From Solen grandis (Eukaryota > Mollusca > Bivalvia > Adapedonta > Solenidae): DNA of 64,000 nt. Below are positions 25,313 through 38,058 of this stretch, one piece after another; position 1 is the first letter of the stretch, and each line of letters begins with the position of its first letter. Location: the NCBI GenBank assembly GCA_021229015.1, contig CM037780.1, positions 65,449,354-65,513,353 of the forward strand, given 5' to 3'. The notes under the pieces were generated by a model. That model was not told the origin of the DNA. It ran no database searches and saw nothing but the letters and a program-made list of their open reading frames with translations. A program made the position numbers and the translations under genes.

Positions 25313-26021
25313 GTGGATTCCATTTCATAATGTGTCAATATAAATCTTCAGAAGCAAACAAGACATGCGGACCAATTCCATTCATACAAAGCCAATCATT
25401 ACAATGGATAGACTACACCACAGATTTATTACATATCATTTTTATAGAAGCCTATTTACTTATCATACATGACTTCATTTTAAAACTGTTTGCAGTCAAT
25501 AAGAAACTAACTACTGTATCCAATGACTCAATGACACAGATGTAAAGTAACCTGGTCAAAAATGACCTGAAAAGGTGACCTTAACAAGGTCACAGTCCAC
25601 TAGAACAGGTCAAACACCTGTAGGCAGGTCTCTGACCAGGTGTGAGTCACCATGTCTCAGACAGGTAACTATTTATGCTCTAGTCTCCCTGTACATGTTC
25701 TGACCATAATCTAGATAAGACTACCATGATAATTCTGATCAGACTGTCAGTATGTAAACAACAGGTTTTATAAACCTCTCATTTCATTAGACTAAGTATT
25801 GTTTGATGGGTTTACATCCAAACAACAGTATTTCAGTCAGTACAACCTCTAATTCTAGGATGGATACTCTAAAAACACAGGCACCAGGATCGGAAAATCT
25901 TGCAAGCCACATATAAAATCTCATCAGCCTAAAAGTTACTATTCATGATGTGCAGATCATTTTTTGATCAATATCAGAGAAATAACAGCAGGCATCAATT
26001 ACTTAGAGTTGCGATTGACAC

Positions 26022-26240
26022 TTAACCCTTTCCCTCATAGAGGACACCATGAAAAGACCTATGCGAACAGCGTACTCGCAGGCTGATCAGGTTTTATGCT
26101 GTTCGCTCCTCCTCAGTGGTCTGGAAATGAGGATTTTATAATTAAATTTGGTAAGGTTTAACTGTGGTTTTCTGCAGATCAGGCTTTATGTGGTACCTAT
26201 TGAGGGCGTCAAAATGAGTATATATGAGGGAAAGGGTTAA
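26022..26240 (+). mobile_element. piggyBac-type MITE, copy 3, hairpin arm deleted
   Basis: TTAA at 26022-26025 and 26237-26240, with the same inverted repeats as copy 2. The length is 219 bp because about 25 bp of the left hairpin arm is missing: after gcgaacagc the sequence jumps to gtactcgcaggctgatc. The right arm is intact, so this copy can no longer form the long hairpin. Confidence 0.88.
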
Positions 26241-26622
26241 ATATTTGGGGTCATATTTCTCCATTTTTCTTTCTCTAATAAAAATACCAAAACATGTAAT
26301 ATCTCAATAAATGTTGTTAAATTGTGAGGTGATTATTTATGAAACTTTAGTGTTGAACTTGAAAACTTGGAGGGATGCAAATCTGCCTAGTCATACTTAG
26401 AGATTAGTCAATGCTGGTGGAGCCTGATCTTACAAATGACTTGCTGGCTGGTCTGGTATCAAACTGGTTGCTGAGATCATATCAGGTGAATGCATACCAC
26501 CTGGTTATATAATATATACTCCCAACTTTACTAGGAGCACTAAAAATTGTTCCAGGGTCTCATGTATATAGATTTAAAATTTCATTTCTATCTGTTACAC
26601 ATCACATTTTACACATTTCCAG

Positions 26623-26691
26623 GGACTGTTATCAGCAGGAGAATGTCTAGAAACCAGGAAGATTCAGACTAGAACTACCAGCATTCTATAG
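26623..26691 (+). CDS. Possible terminal coding exon with nearby poly(A) signal
   Basis: After a good acceptor (cattttacacatttccag) a phase-0 frame runs 22 codons to TAG (26689-26691). AATAAA follows at 26694-26699. The peptide begins GLLSAGECLE and ends RTTSIL; a C-terminal S-x-hydrophobic would fit a class I PDZ ligand. Phase agrees with the weaker exon-like segments 24614-24664 and 25277-25312. An alternative terminal exon begins at 27359 (acceptor ttatttctgcag) with AATAAA at 27549. No homology is recognised and there is no transcript evidence. Confidence 0.28.
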   Translation, partial: GLLSAGECLETRKIQTRTTSIL

Positions 26692-27440
26692 TCAATAAAT
26701 CTTATAGATTATTTGACATGGCATTTACTATACATACATTATAGATAATAAAATATGTTTCTAATCTGAGATCTTCAGACTTCCTCAATTCTTCCAAATG
26801 TTTTTCATGGTCAGTTCTAAATTGGGAAGGCACTGTATGTTCCTCTTTCATAGCAGAAAGGAAAACATACCATCAAAGATTCTGTTGGTACACAGTTATT
26901 TTATCATGGTGTAATACATTTCAGTATCTCTCACTCAAGACTTTTTCCTGGAATAGCAAGAAGGATAATATTGCTGTATTACTGACACTATAATAGTTTC
27001 AACTTACAACAGTGTGATGCAAGTGCATAATAAAAATTTCAGCATTGAAGATACTCAATCTGGAAGACATTCTTTTTTCCCCCTCTGATATAGCCTAGCT
27101 TCTTGAATGAAGATGGCCATTCAAATCAGTATTTAGAACTATATATGCATATTAATAAATCAAATCTTTGACTTTTATTAACATGAACCTTACTGACCAG
27201 TTTAATTGTCAGTTTAATATACACAAGTTGAAATGAACAAGAGCTTGCCATTAGACAAGCACACTTTACTATACAGCCACTATTAGTTTAAGTTACATTT
27301 GCAGCTTGTTTGATGATTAATTAAATGTAAACATGTTTTGTTGCATTTATTTCTGCAGATGCGACTTTTCCATATGTTGTATCTTGTCACTTGTTAATGT
27401 AACAATTGATTGTATTCTGTAAAGGTTGAGTCTGTAAACT

Positions 27441-27444
27441 CTGT

Positions 27445-27482
<38 letters not shown>
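27441..27482. repeat. (GT)n microsatellite
   Basis: About 20 GT dinucleotides with one TT interruption. Confidence 0.95.
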
Positions 27483-27483
<1 letters not shown>

Positions 27484-27569
27484 GATGTTGTCTGACTTCT
27501 TTATACTATGTAACTGTGTTATGTACATGTATCTTCATAATTGGAGGAAATAAAGACTTATATATTAAA

Positions 27570-28075
27570 TCAATAAGCATAGCTGAATTCTAAGATAAAT
27601 GCATCCTAGCAAATTGAATTCTAAACTTTAAACAAGTTGCATGCGAAACCTTAACCAAATTTTTTAAGTTAAAAGGGGGACATTATATAATTTACAATGA
27701 ATTCAGTCAAGAGTTACCCATATGAATTTTTAAGAAAACCCAAGAATTCACTAGATTGCTGAGATAATTGGGCATGATTGCATATTACATGCAAATCTGT
27801 AACCAAAATTTCTAAATCCAAAAAGGGCGTAATTTGCATAAAATTTGGTTGAGTTATCTCCCTTGTTAATTTAATACCCATGACTGACCTATCAATAAGC
27901 ATGGCTGGATACTTCTATATATGCATGATAGTAAGTTGCACAAAAAACATTAACCAAGGCCTGATGCCAACACCTGATACCAACACCTGACGCTGATGCC
28001 AGGGTGAGTAGACTACCTTGACATACTCCATAATTATAGTCAAGCTATAAAAAGGGCATCCTAGGTGGTGCCAGT
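27570..28075. repeat. Dispersed repeat with two 322-bp-spaced units
   Basis: The motif caataagcat[a/g]gctg occurs at 27571 and 27893. The second unit ends in ccaacacctgataccaacac, a gacgctgatgccagggtgag stretch, and tagtcaagctataaaaagg. That end resembles the 'agctaaaaa' termini of the Helitron-like elements, so this may be another diverged family. Confidence 0.45.
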
Positions 28076-29274
28076 GACTGTCTAAAGCAATGTCACTAAT
28101 ATAATCAATAAGAACTTCTTGTTGCTGGGGAATATGTTTGTGAATATGAAAGGAAGCCTTGTATAGTTGGCCATACTGAAGGTCAAAGTCAAAAACACAT
28201 GCTTAAATTGTAAATTAAAGAAAAACACAGACAAACAAAACTTTGACAAGAAATATTCTGTGTGCACATGAATCAAACCCAAATCATACTTTCACATAAT
28301 CACATATCATATCAATATCAATAGCCAGGTTTGAAAAGAAGATCCTGCAAGACCTGAACCACTGATCCCCTCAAGTTTAATGTTTCTGACTACTCTAAGT
28401 GCACACTAGTGAGTGGCCGTAGAACTGTGTGATATATATAGCTACACTCAGGGGAGGAGGGGATGATAAATAACCAGGAAATATGGAGGCCTGAGTGTAA
28501 CATGTCAGTCAGAGCAATCCATCAGCTGGTATGAGCCAGCATAAGGCCACTCTCTTTCATGTCTAACAATAAACAAACATAAAGTATACAGCTCGGCTCC
28601 CCAACCATCTGCTGCTTGTACGCAGGTAACTTGAATGATTATCATCCAAATATTCTTCCTTTCTGTTTGTTATAAGTTAACTAGGAGTATTTGTTTGTAC
28701 TATCTCAATAAGTAACAAGAGTTCGCTCACCTGAGAATTGTACAGTTAATGACGAGCGTGTATGTGTAAAGCAGACAACTGTTAACAAATGGGGATAATC
28801 TCAAAAGACAATGAAAGTCTGAACTTCACTTGAATATTATGATTAGTACAATTTAAATAGTTTAGGTTTTACTGACTAATCTAAAAGCATTTGTCTGGGA
28901 TGTCGCCAAACATTTAAAATGGAGCTCTCATGTAACTTTTTTAACATGTAACATAAAATATCCAAACCGACTAACCAATGTTCAGTGATTAGAGCATTCT
29001 CCTCAAGATCTCAGGAAGCAGCTCATGCAATTGTCATTTTTGATATACAGTTGAACTTTGGTGACTTGAACAGGCTGGGGGAACGACAATTTGTTCTAGT
29101 CATCGGTGGTTCAACTTAACCGTGGTTAAACTGATTAATACATGTTTTATTAAAAATTAATATTTATCATTAGGCCCCCTTTTAGCACTGATCAAGTAAA
29201 GTAGATTATCTTATTTTGTTGTTTTTCTTATCCTAACACTGGTGAAATACAGAATTTGCAGAAAAATAGAATAA
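28076..29274. other. No gene recognised; Helitron-like end fragment at 28719
   Basis: At 28719-28740 aacaagag is followed by ttcgctcacctgag, which is a left end of the AACAAGAG type with its hairpin deleted. No matching right end is close by. Confidence 0.35.
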
Positions 29275-29935
29275 AACAAGAGGGCCATAGGGGTCCTGGA
29301 TCGCTCACCTGAGTATACAGTTAACAAAGGAACATCTGCACTAAAACGTTTTGAAATCTGGCTAGTAGTTTTGAAGGAGATGATTTTTATAGTTTTCATT
29401 TTTTTTTTTCTTTCAGTTTCCATGGTAACCAGAATTCTACATGGATCAAGTTTATTTTAGCAACTTTTGTAAAGGTTCACCTAAGGATTATCCTTGCCAA
29501 GTCTAATCAAATTCTGTCCAGCGGTTTCAGGAGATATTGTATAAAGTTTTCACTATATACATTTAAGGCAAATAAGCCATGCCCAGTGGCAGCCATGTTT
29601 TTTTTACGTATTGGAATAATTTTAGCAATCTTGGTAGAGAGTTATCCAAGGAACATCTGTACAAAAGCATTCTGAAATCTGGCCAGTAGTTTCGAAGGAG
29701 AGGATTTTTTAAAGGTTTTTAAAATGTTTTACTTTCCGTTGCCATGGCAACCAGTTCTAAATGCATCAACTTTATTTAGCAACTTTTGTGAAGGTTCACC
29801 AAAGGATCATCCCTGCCAAGTTTAATCAAATTCTGTCCAGTGGTATCAGAGATGTCATTTAAAAAAAATTATTGACAACGCACGACACACAATGCCAGAT
29901 GCAGGGTGATCACAAAAGCAGGTGAGCTAAAAAAA
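29275..29935 (-). mobile_element. Helitron-like element with about 162-bp type units
   Basis: It begins aacaagagggcc with a hairpin (agggccataggggtcct), then gatcgctcacctgag. It ends gggtgatcacaaaagcaggtgagctaaaaaa. The interior repeats ccatggcaacc-type and aatctggccagtagttt-type motifs about every 360 bp pair-wise. It is the inverted relative of 10009-11245 and about half its length. The terminal GCTCACCTGAG / AGGTGAGC pair is the asymmetric inverted repeat. Confidence 0.85.
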
Positions 29936-30989
29936 TCCATTGTGAATAATCCAAACATATAGCACCATCAGATAACATAAATATCAGCTCAAATGAAGCA
30001 AAGAACATTTTACAAAATAATTAATCAAATTAAACAATAATAATGCTTGTGCCAGTCTGACAATGTGTAAAAAATACACTGAACCACAGGTAGCAATTAA
30101 ATCACCAAAAACATCACAGTCATGTAGGTTGTTAATTGGTTCAACTGATAGGTGTGAAATACATAGCACTTTTAACCTAGGGCCAGAAATTTAGTTTGAG
30201 ATTTTCTGCCTTTAGTGTTCGACTCATCCCAGGTCGAACAATAAAAAGTAAGAACAGTTTTGCCAGGACCTTGAAATGTGTTCAAGTAAAGTATGGTGTT
30301 CCAGTTTTCAGTGTCTGAGTCACCGAAGTTCGACATGTAAAGGTAAATATACACATCATTTCCTCTAGTTTCTTGATTTTCAGAGAAAGAAACTGAATAT
30401 CAGAAACATCCATGAGTTTTTGAAACTTCGTGTTTTTCCAAAAATCTTTTATCAAAACCAGAGATATTGCATGTTTTCTATTTTTAATTTTGAGAGAGCT
30501 TTGTTTCTCTATTCTAAATACGCTTAATTTTAAAAATAGCATATACATAATTATATTAGTTGCGATATCATGCATTTTATACCCTGAAAATAATTCAAAT
30601 CAGAGCCTATTTCCGATTGGATTCCAGAAAGCTCTATTCATTTGATTCAGATTAGATTAATATCATAAATTTATTTTGTCTTAAAAGGGCTTGACTGAAA
30701 CATAACTTCAATTGTTTGGCCCTATTACACACACAAGTTTGATATAGCCCTATATTTTTTTTCTCGCCAGGCCACTGTTTACTATTGCTTCTGTCATAAT
30801 TTGTACAAATTCTTTAATGGGAGTTAAAAAAAACCCAGCAATAATCTGAGGATATAAAGAAAAATGGACTCTGCTCACTAGTTGGCATGATATAAATCCT
30901 ATCTGATCCAAATTGGTAGAGAGCCATTCAAGGAATATTTGAGTCAAAATCCAGCAAGTACTTTAGAACAATTAAGATTTTTGAAGGGG

Positions 30990-31288
30990 ATATTCTGACT
31001 GGTTTTCAAACATGATTGCGATACTGTGCCAATACAGGTTGTGACAAAGTTTGGTAAAGATAGGTTCCAGTTTGTCAGTGTTAGAGAGCAGACACTGTTA
31101 ATTTTGCAAATTTTCATCAGTTCAAGGGCAATAACTCTGGAGTTTCAAGACATTTAGGCTGGTTATCAAATCTAGTTGAGATACTGTGTCTATTCATACT
31201 GTAACAAAGTTTGGTTACGATAGGTTCATGTTTGTTTAAGTTAGAGGGCACACAGTTAATTTTGCAATATTTCATCAATTCAAGGGAC
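30990..31288. repeat. Two-unit tandem repeat, 170-bp spacing
   Basis: gatactgtgyc...acaaagtttggt...gataggttc occurs twice, with the atactgtg motif at 31021 and 31191. The array stops exactly where the mariner-like element begins (TA at 31290-31291), so that element inserted into, or at the edge of, this array. Confidence 0.7.
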
Positions 31289-31289
31289 A

Positions 31290-31912
31290 TACCGTATACA
31301 CCAGCAGATTAGGCGCACTTTTTTTTCCAGATAATTCAAGTTTATAGAGGGGGTGCGCCTTACATGATGATATACAGCTTTTCAGCTTTCTTTTTTCAAT
31401 CACCGAGAAGTGAAATTTACCAGTATAGGATCTCAGAAAATGGATATACTGAAAGCCAATGAATACGATAATATGTCACAAAGTCTATACGAAACCATAA
31501 TAAACAATACCAGGTTATTGCTTTTGTTCTTATTAGTTATCCTACTGGTATATTTCATGATAAAATGATCGTGAGAAACTGAAACAACTTGATGGAAGCC
31601 ATTTTCAATATAAACAAATAAGTTTATTTTACGGGAACTCTTGATGTAAGGAGAAACTTGACAGGTGGCAATTGTTATGTAATGTTTGTTAGTTGGGAGA
31701 ATTTTGACAGGTGACAATGGTCCCAAGTGTTATTTAGAATGCAGGGACACCATTGAGTAATGTCATATTACGAAAATGTGTCACCTTTATCCTACCCTTC
31801 GTTAATGTAACGGTCTAACAGTAATCTTATGCCATGTATAAATAAAACGGTTCACCGTATGATTAGCCCGGTGACGTACAGGATAGATTTCAGTTTGTCA
31901 AATTTCAAAACA
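31290..31912 (+). mobile_element. Mariner-like non-autonomous element, 3' truncated
   Basis: It begins TACCGTATACACC, then gcagattaggcgcac. The following 620 bp match the inverse of 61292-61931 closely. Similarity ends at aatttcaaaacaagg, so the far terminal repeat is missing. A 14-bp deletion relative to the other copy lies near 31900. No transposase frame was found; the 97-codon minus-strand frame at 31433-31726 is inside this element and has no recognised homology. Confidence 0.75.
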
Positions 31913-34900
31913 AGGAAGGCTTGCCTAGTTTATAATTAGCCAGTTTATCCAAAGCATTTGTTGCTTAACCACCAAATGTTTTTGTTCAAGTCTTGGTCCC
32001 AGTATAATAACCAAGTGCCAACGAATGGACTGACCGATAAAGTTTGAATTTAGTTGTCATGCTGCATGATAATTGCTTAAAAATAGTAAATGGTTTATTG
32101 TATTTTTAAGAGTCAATTGCTGATCACTGGGGCTGGAAGTTCTATAGGGTGAATCTCCGAGTGCAACTTTTAGGCCATGTGTTTCAAACTGGTTGTTTGT
32201 TCCTTCCGGCAATTTATCTTAACTTCAGGAAATCTGCCTATGACGTGTACACAAGCGGGATAATCTCGGAAATCTGCCAAATGCACCAAGTCCGAAATGA
32301 TATGTGAATGACAATAAGAATCTCAAAATGAAGTAAAATTCATATTATCAATCTAAAGCTTAGAACCAGAATGAAAAGCGCATGTAATGATGTTCTGCGT
32401 AATAAAAGAATGGTTTCCGGTTATGTATTTAATCAAAGCAGAGTACCAGAAAATGCAGTCTATTACTGATTGGTTGTTCCTGTTATCTTTGAGTAATTTT
32501 GGGAAACCCACATGATGTGTACACGAACGGATAATCTCGGCTGTGTGCCTAATGCAACCTATCCGGATTGTTATGAAAACGATACATGTAGTAAGGGAAT
32601 TACAAAATGACGTATATACTGGCTTGCAGCAGTGGCCGCAAGCCAACAAGGGTCATAGTGATCAAGTAACAATTCTGCCAAGCTGGTATGATCATTTCTT
32701 CATTGTCCTCTTTAATTATTTCAAAAACTCCTGTTGAACAGTCCTTATTGCATTGCAGTTTTACACTAATTTTTGACTTGTATATAATTATTTAAATCAT
32801 GTTATTTCAAAATCCTAGCTGCACTGACAAAAATACAGCCTGAATAAGATTAAAGTGTTCATTCTTACAGCCAAGACAAGGTCAAGCTTACCTTTGAGCT
32901 ATACACAAATGTTTTGCATGAAACATGGTTTTAATGAGGTGCATAATTATGTCAAAATTCAAGCTTAAGATAATACTAGATGTAATTTTAACTTTGACCT
33001 CTATGAATGACCTTGACCTTTGGATATATTTTCTGAATCTTGCGTTTTCTTCATGATAGATTTTTTTTTTTTCAATTCGGCAAAAAAAAGAAGAAGATAT
33101 TTTGAGGTATGATGAAATTACAACCTAGACCAGACATACAGACACAAAGACATACACTTAATTGGCATAAGCATTGTGATGCAGAAGATTACATTTTTTT
33201 TTAAGAACTCAAAGCCCTTAGTTTTCATACTAGACACTGAAACATGTTAAAGCTTGGTGAATATTCAAATACAAAATACTTTCAGTGCTAGACATGGCCG
33301 AGTGGTCATGGACAACACTTACACGACACTGCTGTAGAAGCTAGGCATATGAACATTTACTATTATGTAGACTTGTTTGTGTACAATATGGGGACAGTAG
33401 GGGCATGCTCTGTGTCAGGATATGGAGTATACAAGCACACCAATTCTCTCAATATTGTAATGATTCATTAATTCAGGATTAATTACAAGTCATTTTTTAA
33501 CAAAGAATATAATGAAATTTAATATATATACATTTTGTAGTTGTTTGAAGACATTGTAAAACAAAAAAATGTGTAAAAAATATATAAGATTTTTTATAAA
33601 ATTTTATTTTTTTTCTGAAAAAAAATAAATGAAAATCTTATTTTTTTCTTACATAAAAATTAAAAATCAAATGAAAAAAACATTAAAATTCAAATCAACC
33701 GTTGAGGGTGTTTATAAGGCAGGGATAGGCATTGTGACTATATATGGGAATCGTGGTTCAATTCTTCGTATTGATTTTTCTGATTACACAAGTTGCAACT
33801 TTGTTGCACCCTTCCAACAATTGGAAAATATTATTTTTTACTTTCTATTTCTTTTTCTAAAAATACAATATAAAAAATTACTAAAAAATAACATTAGGAT
33901 TAGGTTGATGTTCCTTGTATACAACAAAACCATCAGTTACTGTTTGAAGTTGTAACATTGCAAGAGCCAATTTCATTTCAATTTTCATGGCCAAAGAAAA
34001 GGAACAAGAAAAGTGACATGGTCAAAATGTGAACAAGCTGCAGAAGCCTGATAAATGATCCATTCAACTTAACATGATACTGTTGCATCTGCCAATACAA
34101 TATATCTATAGAATTATGCCAACTATTAATATTTTGTTACTTTTTGCTGTTGCTCTGGATTCTGTTAATAGGGTTACAAGGTTAAATTCACAAGTGCCAA
34201 AAACTATGTGATGTGTGCAAGACTGTTTCAAATACCAGACTCCCAGCATACGCTGGAGGAAAAAAAAAACCTGCAGAGAATCAGACAACTATTAGATGTT
34301 GGCATGATTATATCTGCTGAGATGGTTCCGATTAAGAAATTTATGGAGGACACCTCTAAGTAAGATCTTTTTTATTTATGGAGACTGGAAGTCAGTCTTA
34401 CTTTACCAAGACCTGTCAATTGGATGTACAGTATGCCTATAATAATACTTAGGGGACTGGTGTTGAAAATGTTAATACAAAGTGATTTATATAATACACT
34501 GAGCTACAGTGTAGGGGTTGTATTGCTTTCCTCATTGTGTTAGAGAGTGAACTGTGCATAATAAGGTCATTCATATGTGTAGGAGAAGTGCAGAGGGACA
34601 ATCTGTGCATCCCGAAACCAAGCCAATTGTTGTGAGGCAGGATGGACACACTTTACAATGACAAATAACTTTTTAACATTTGTGTTCATGAATTGTTTAT
34701 CAACATCCAGATGGTGTGATTATCATTTTTTTTTTTTTAATTTAATGTATTTTCATTTTGTATTGCTTGATACAAAATTAAAACCAAATAAAACACTTAT
34801 TTTTTCAAGAAAAATCTTTTTTTGAATCTTTAAAATGTCAAGTGATATAACTAAAACCTAATGCAGACATTAGATTCTTAAAAGCTGATGTATTAATGTT

Positions 34901-35066
34901 TTTTTTTTGTTTTTGTTTTTTTATATCACTGGGCCCTGATAGGGAGGGGTGTTATCCCCTGTCCCAAGACTTGGTGTTCATCCATCCCTCCTATCATGAA
35001 ACAAAGCATGCTTGCACACTGCCCCAGGGGACACCTCCCAATGTTGCAATACAGTCAAGGCCTTAC
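31913..35066. other. No confirmed gene; degenerate 272-bp duplication
   Basis: A motif gtgtacac[a/g]a[g]cgggataatctcgg occurs at 32245 and 32517 within diverged flanks, suggesting an old duplication. At 32870-33060 'caaggtcaagcttacc' and 'gaccttgacctttgg' mark a Helitron-like fragment. At 33292 a tRNA-like acatggccgagtggt start has no matching box B. The rest is AT-rich. Confidence 0.35.
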
Positions 35067-35114
35067 CTGTCCACATTCTTCTTACTTTCAGACTCAGAAT
35101 GCAAACTTAATACA
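35067..35114 (-). CDS. Possible internal exon (minus strand), unknown protein
   Basis: On the minus strand a strong acceptor (gaatttctcttgtttcag) precedes 48 nt ending ACAG|gtaagg, a strong donor. Only one of three frames is open: one base, then VLSLHSESESKKNVD, then two bases, so phase 2 on both sides. The preceding minus-strand candidate (50816-50934) ends in phase 2 and the next (22178-22225) can start in phase 2. The peptide is Ser/Glu/Lys-rich with no recognised domain. Confidence 0.4.
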
Positions 35115-36859
35115 CTGAAACAAGAGAAATTCATTATTTCACTACAGTAGTCACACAAGTTTAAACCTGTATAGAGGCAGTTGTCATCATTTCTGTCTTT
35201 CATACTGGAGTCTGTACCATGAGCGATAATAATCATGATTGCCTTTGGCAATGGTTTGTTGACTAGAGTGGCAGAAACATGATAGAAGACGTCAATTCAG
35301 CTATGTGTTTCTCATTTGACCAAATTCTCAATCTGGTTTGTCAGCCCAATAACAAGATTTATTCAATTCTAAAGATTCATTTTGCTGATTTCATCATTCT
35401 GCTTCTGTCCACAGTCTCCATGTTGATCAATCAATATACAAACATTTCTATTGTGCTGGAAACCTCTCATTTAATTGCAAAAAAATACACAGAAAAGTCA
35501 ATATTTGTTATAAAAAGAAATGTCTTTTACAAATATGCAAGTTTAAGTGCAAGCATTTGAGAAACCAAAGAGAGTTATTATGCAAAAATAAAACCATTTC
35601 AGGTTTGCGAGCGCAAATGGTCCCCACAAAAGTCAAAGATTTGCTTATTTTTTCTTGGTATCACTGATTAAATCATCAGCAAGAGACAACTTGGCTGATG
35701 TTCCCAATACTGTCTGATGGAACAAAGTGATTTATTGAGCAGAATTAGGTATTATGGTACATTAAACATTCCTTGGAAGACATTCCCACTGGTGGTAAAA
35801 ATCTGTGGCTTACCAAGATACTCATAATCAGGTCCTAAAATATAGGAAATCACCCAAATTGCATATAATCAGCAAGATGCTTGAACTAAATCCAAGCATG
35901 TTATTCTTAAATATAAAAACTGAGGGCAAATGTTTATAAGCTTCATTAATTCTCATTCTACTTTGAAACAAAATGACAAGACTGTGTTTGCCCTGGTAAA
36001 AGGTCACAAGGAAAAATGTACAATGTCACTTTAAATATTGACAATAAAATCTGTAAATTTTGTTAAAAACTGAAATATTGGAAGAGATAAGAAAAGCATA
36101 CTATTCAGGCAGGTCACAAAATTATGTGATACCTGACTATAATAAGACCTAAACTTTTTTTTTCCAAATACAAAAACAAGCAAACAAACAACTATTGAGC
36201 TGATAAATTGGTAAAAATCCTAAGATGACAATAATTAAAGCAAGCTAAAAGTATCTGGTTTCAAATGCAAGAACCTTGCATTGTTTTGAAGTGTTGATAT
36301 CTACCTGGAAACAGGAAAACAACTTCCGCAGTTTACTTTTGTAAGCCCTGACAGTGTGTGGATCAATCAATCTATACAATCCTCAGCCCACTATATATAG
36401 TAGTTGCCAAAGCAATGGGCTATCATCAATGTCATGTTTACTTTGAAGAAACGAGCATATACAATTGTTCCAGCCTATTTACCCAGGACAAACAGTAAAA
36501 AATCTGTATGTTAAATGCTCCTAATCCAGGACAAAACAAATCAATTACATGGTCAGCAAATAGTTCTCCAAGTGTACAGGAATCAATCACCACAAAGTGT
36601 CTTCGACTTCTGAAGTAAAGATACCTTTAAACTACCCACCATTTATTTTTTTATACTTCAATTAAAGTGTTTCAACTGTTCAATGTAATGTTATTCTAAT
36701 GATACCAATGTACGTAGAACAGAGACCACACCACTGCTACACATTAGCACATCATACGATAATTACCTAATTTAATCCAAGTCTAGTACACAACTTAAAG
36801 ATTAACAAAAAGGATACTTATTAAGTCTTCAATTACTTAAATGAATAAGGAATAAAAAT
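35115..36859. other. No gene recognised; one 21-nt microexon-like segment
   Basis: On the minus strand 35814-35834 lies between a strong acceptor (tttcctatattttag) and a donor (TTG|gtaagcc). It is 21 nt and open in two frames, but neither phase fits the neighbouring candidates. Otherwise AT-rich. Confidence 0.3.
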
Positions 36860-37684
36860 AACAAGAGGGCCAAGATGGCCCTTGATCGCTCACCTGAGAA
36901 AGATGATTGCTCAAGAAATAAAGATGCTAGAGTGTAAAAGTGAAATCTGGCTTTTTTATGGTGAAAAGGGCATAACTCCTAAATTAACTTGTCAATATCA
37001 GTTATAATTGAACCCGATTGCGACATTATGGTTATAAGCATTGCCATAAAGTTTGAAGATGATTGCTCAAAAGATGAAGATGCTAGAGCGTAAACAAAGT
37101 GAAATCTTGCATTTTTTTAATATTAAAAGGGGCATAACTCTTGACCTAATTGACCGATCTTAGCCATAATCGAACTCAATCGAGACATTATGGTCATAAG
37201 CATTGCCATAAAGTTTGAAGATGATTGCTCAAAAGATGCAGATGCTAGAGTGTAAACAACGTGAAATATGGCATTTTTTGAATATTAAAAGGGGTATAAC
37301 TCCTGACCTAATTGACGGATCTCAGCCATAATCGAACTCAATCGAGACATTATGGTCATAAACATTGCCATAAAGTTTGAAGATGATTTCTCAAAAGATG
37401 CAGATGCTAGAGTGTAAACAACGTGAAATATGGCATTTTTTGAATATCAAAAGGGGCATAACTCCTGACCTAATTGACGGATCTCAGCCATAATCGAACT
37501 CAATCCAGCCATTATGGTCATAAACATTGTCTAAAAGTTTGAAGATGATTGCTCAAGAAATAAAGGTGATAGAGTGTAAACACTAAAAATTGTTGACGCC
37601 GCACGACGCACGACGGACAACGGACGACGGACGCTCAAGGGATCACAATAGCTCACCCTGAGCTTTGCTCAGGTGAGCTAAAAA
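36860..37684 (-). mobile_element. Helitron-like element with 162-bp tandem core, well preserved
   Basis: The left end is aacaagagggcc with a hairpin (agggccaagatggccct), then gatcgctcacctgag. The right end is agctcaccctgagctttgc followed by tcaggtgagctaaaaa, itself a long hairpin. The core contains four units of 162 bp, marked by gcataactcc at 36970, 37132, 37294 and 37456. The units match the complement of 20391-21543. A gacgacggacg-rich stretch sits just before the right end. No coding capacity. Confidence 0.92.
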
Positions 37685-38058
37685 TGGGGTGAATCCCTAA
37701 TAATGTTACTGCTTTCATTAAACCACATTAACAATTTAATACACCTGTGCTCATTAATTTTGATGGAACCAGTTACAAAAACATGTGGTTTTACTCACAA
37801 TATGTTGTTGATCCATGTATTGCTCTTATTGACTGCAGGTTTTCATGAGCTCTAAATGAGCCCTTCAGTTAGTTTTGGTTCAGTACCAATATGCTATAAC
37901 CATCACCATTGAATATTTAAAGTAAAGTGTTAGGGGAAAAAAAAACAAAGAAAATACATTGTCAAGGGTTCAGGTGAAAATAATGAACACGAACCTATTA
38001 AAGCTTAGTAAGTAAAGACAGTTTAATGACTGGAACCAGGTGCCTTATTACATCCCAG

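Noticed and set aside
32870..33060. Minus-strand donor CAAAG|gtaagc
   Set aside because: The surrounding sequence is a tgaccttgacc-type repeat fragment and no acceptor is present.
36860..37684. CRISPR array, suggested by regular repeats
   Set aside because: Units are contiguous 162-bp monomers with no unique spacers, in animal-type DNA.
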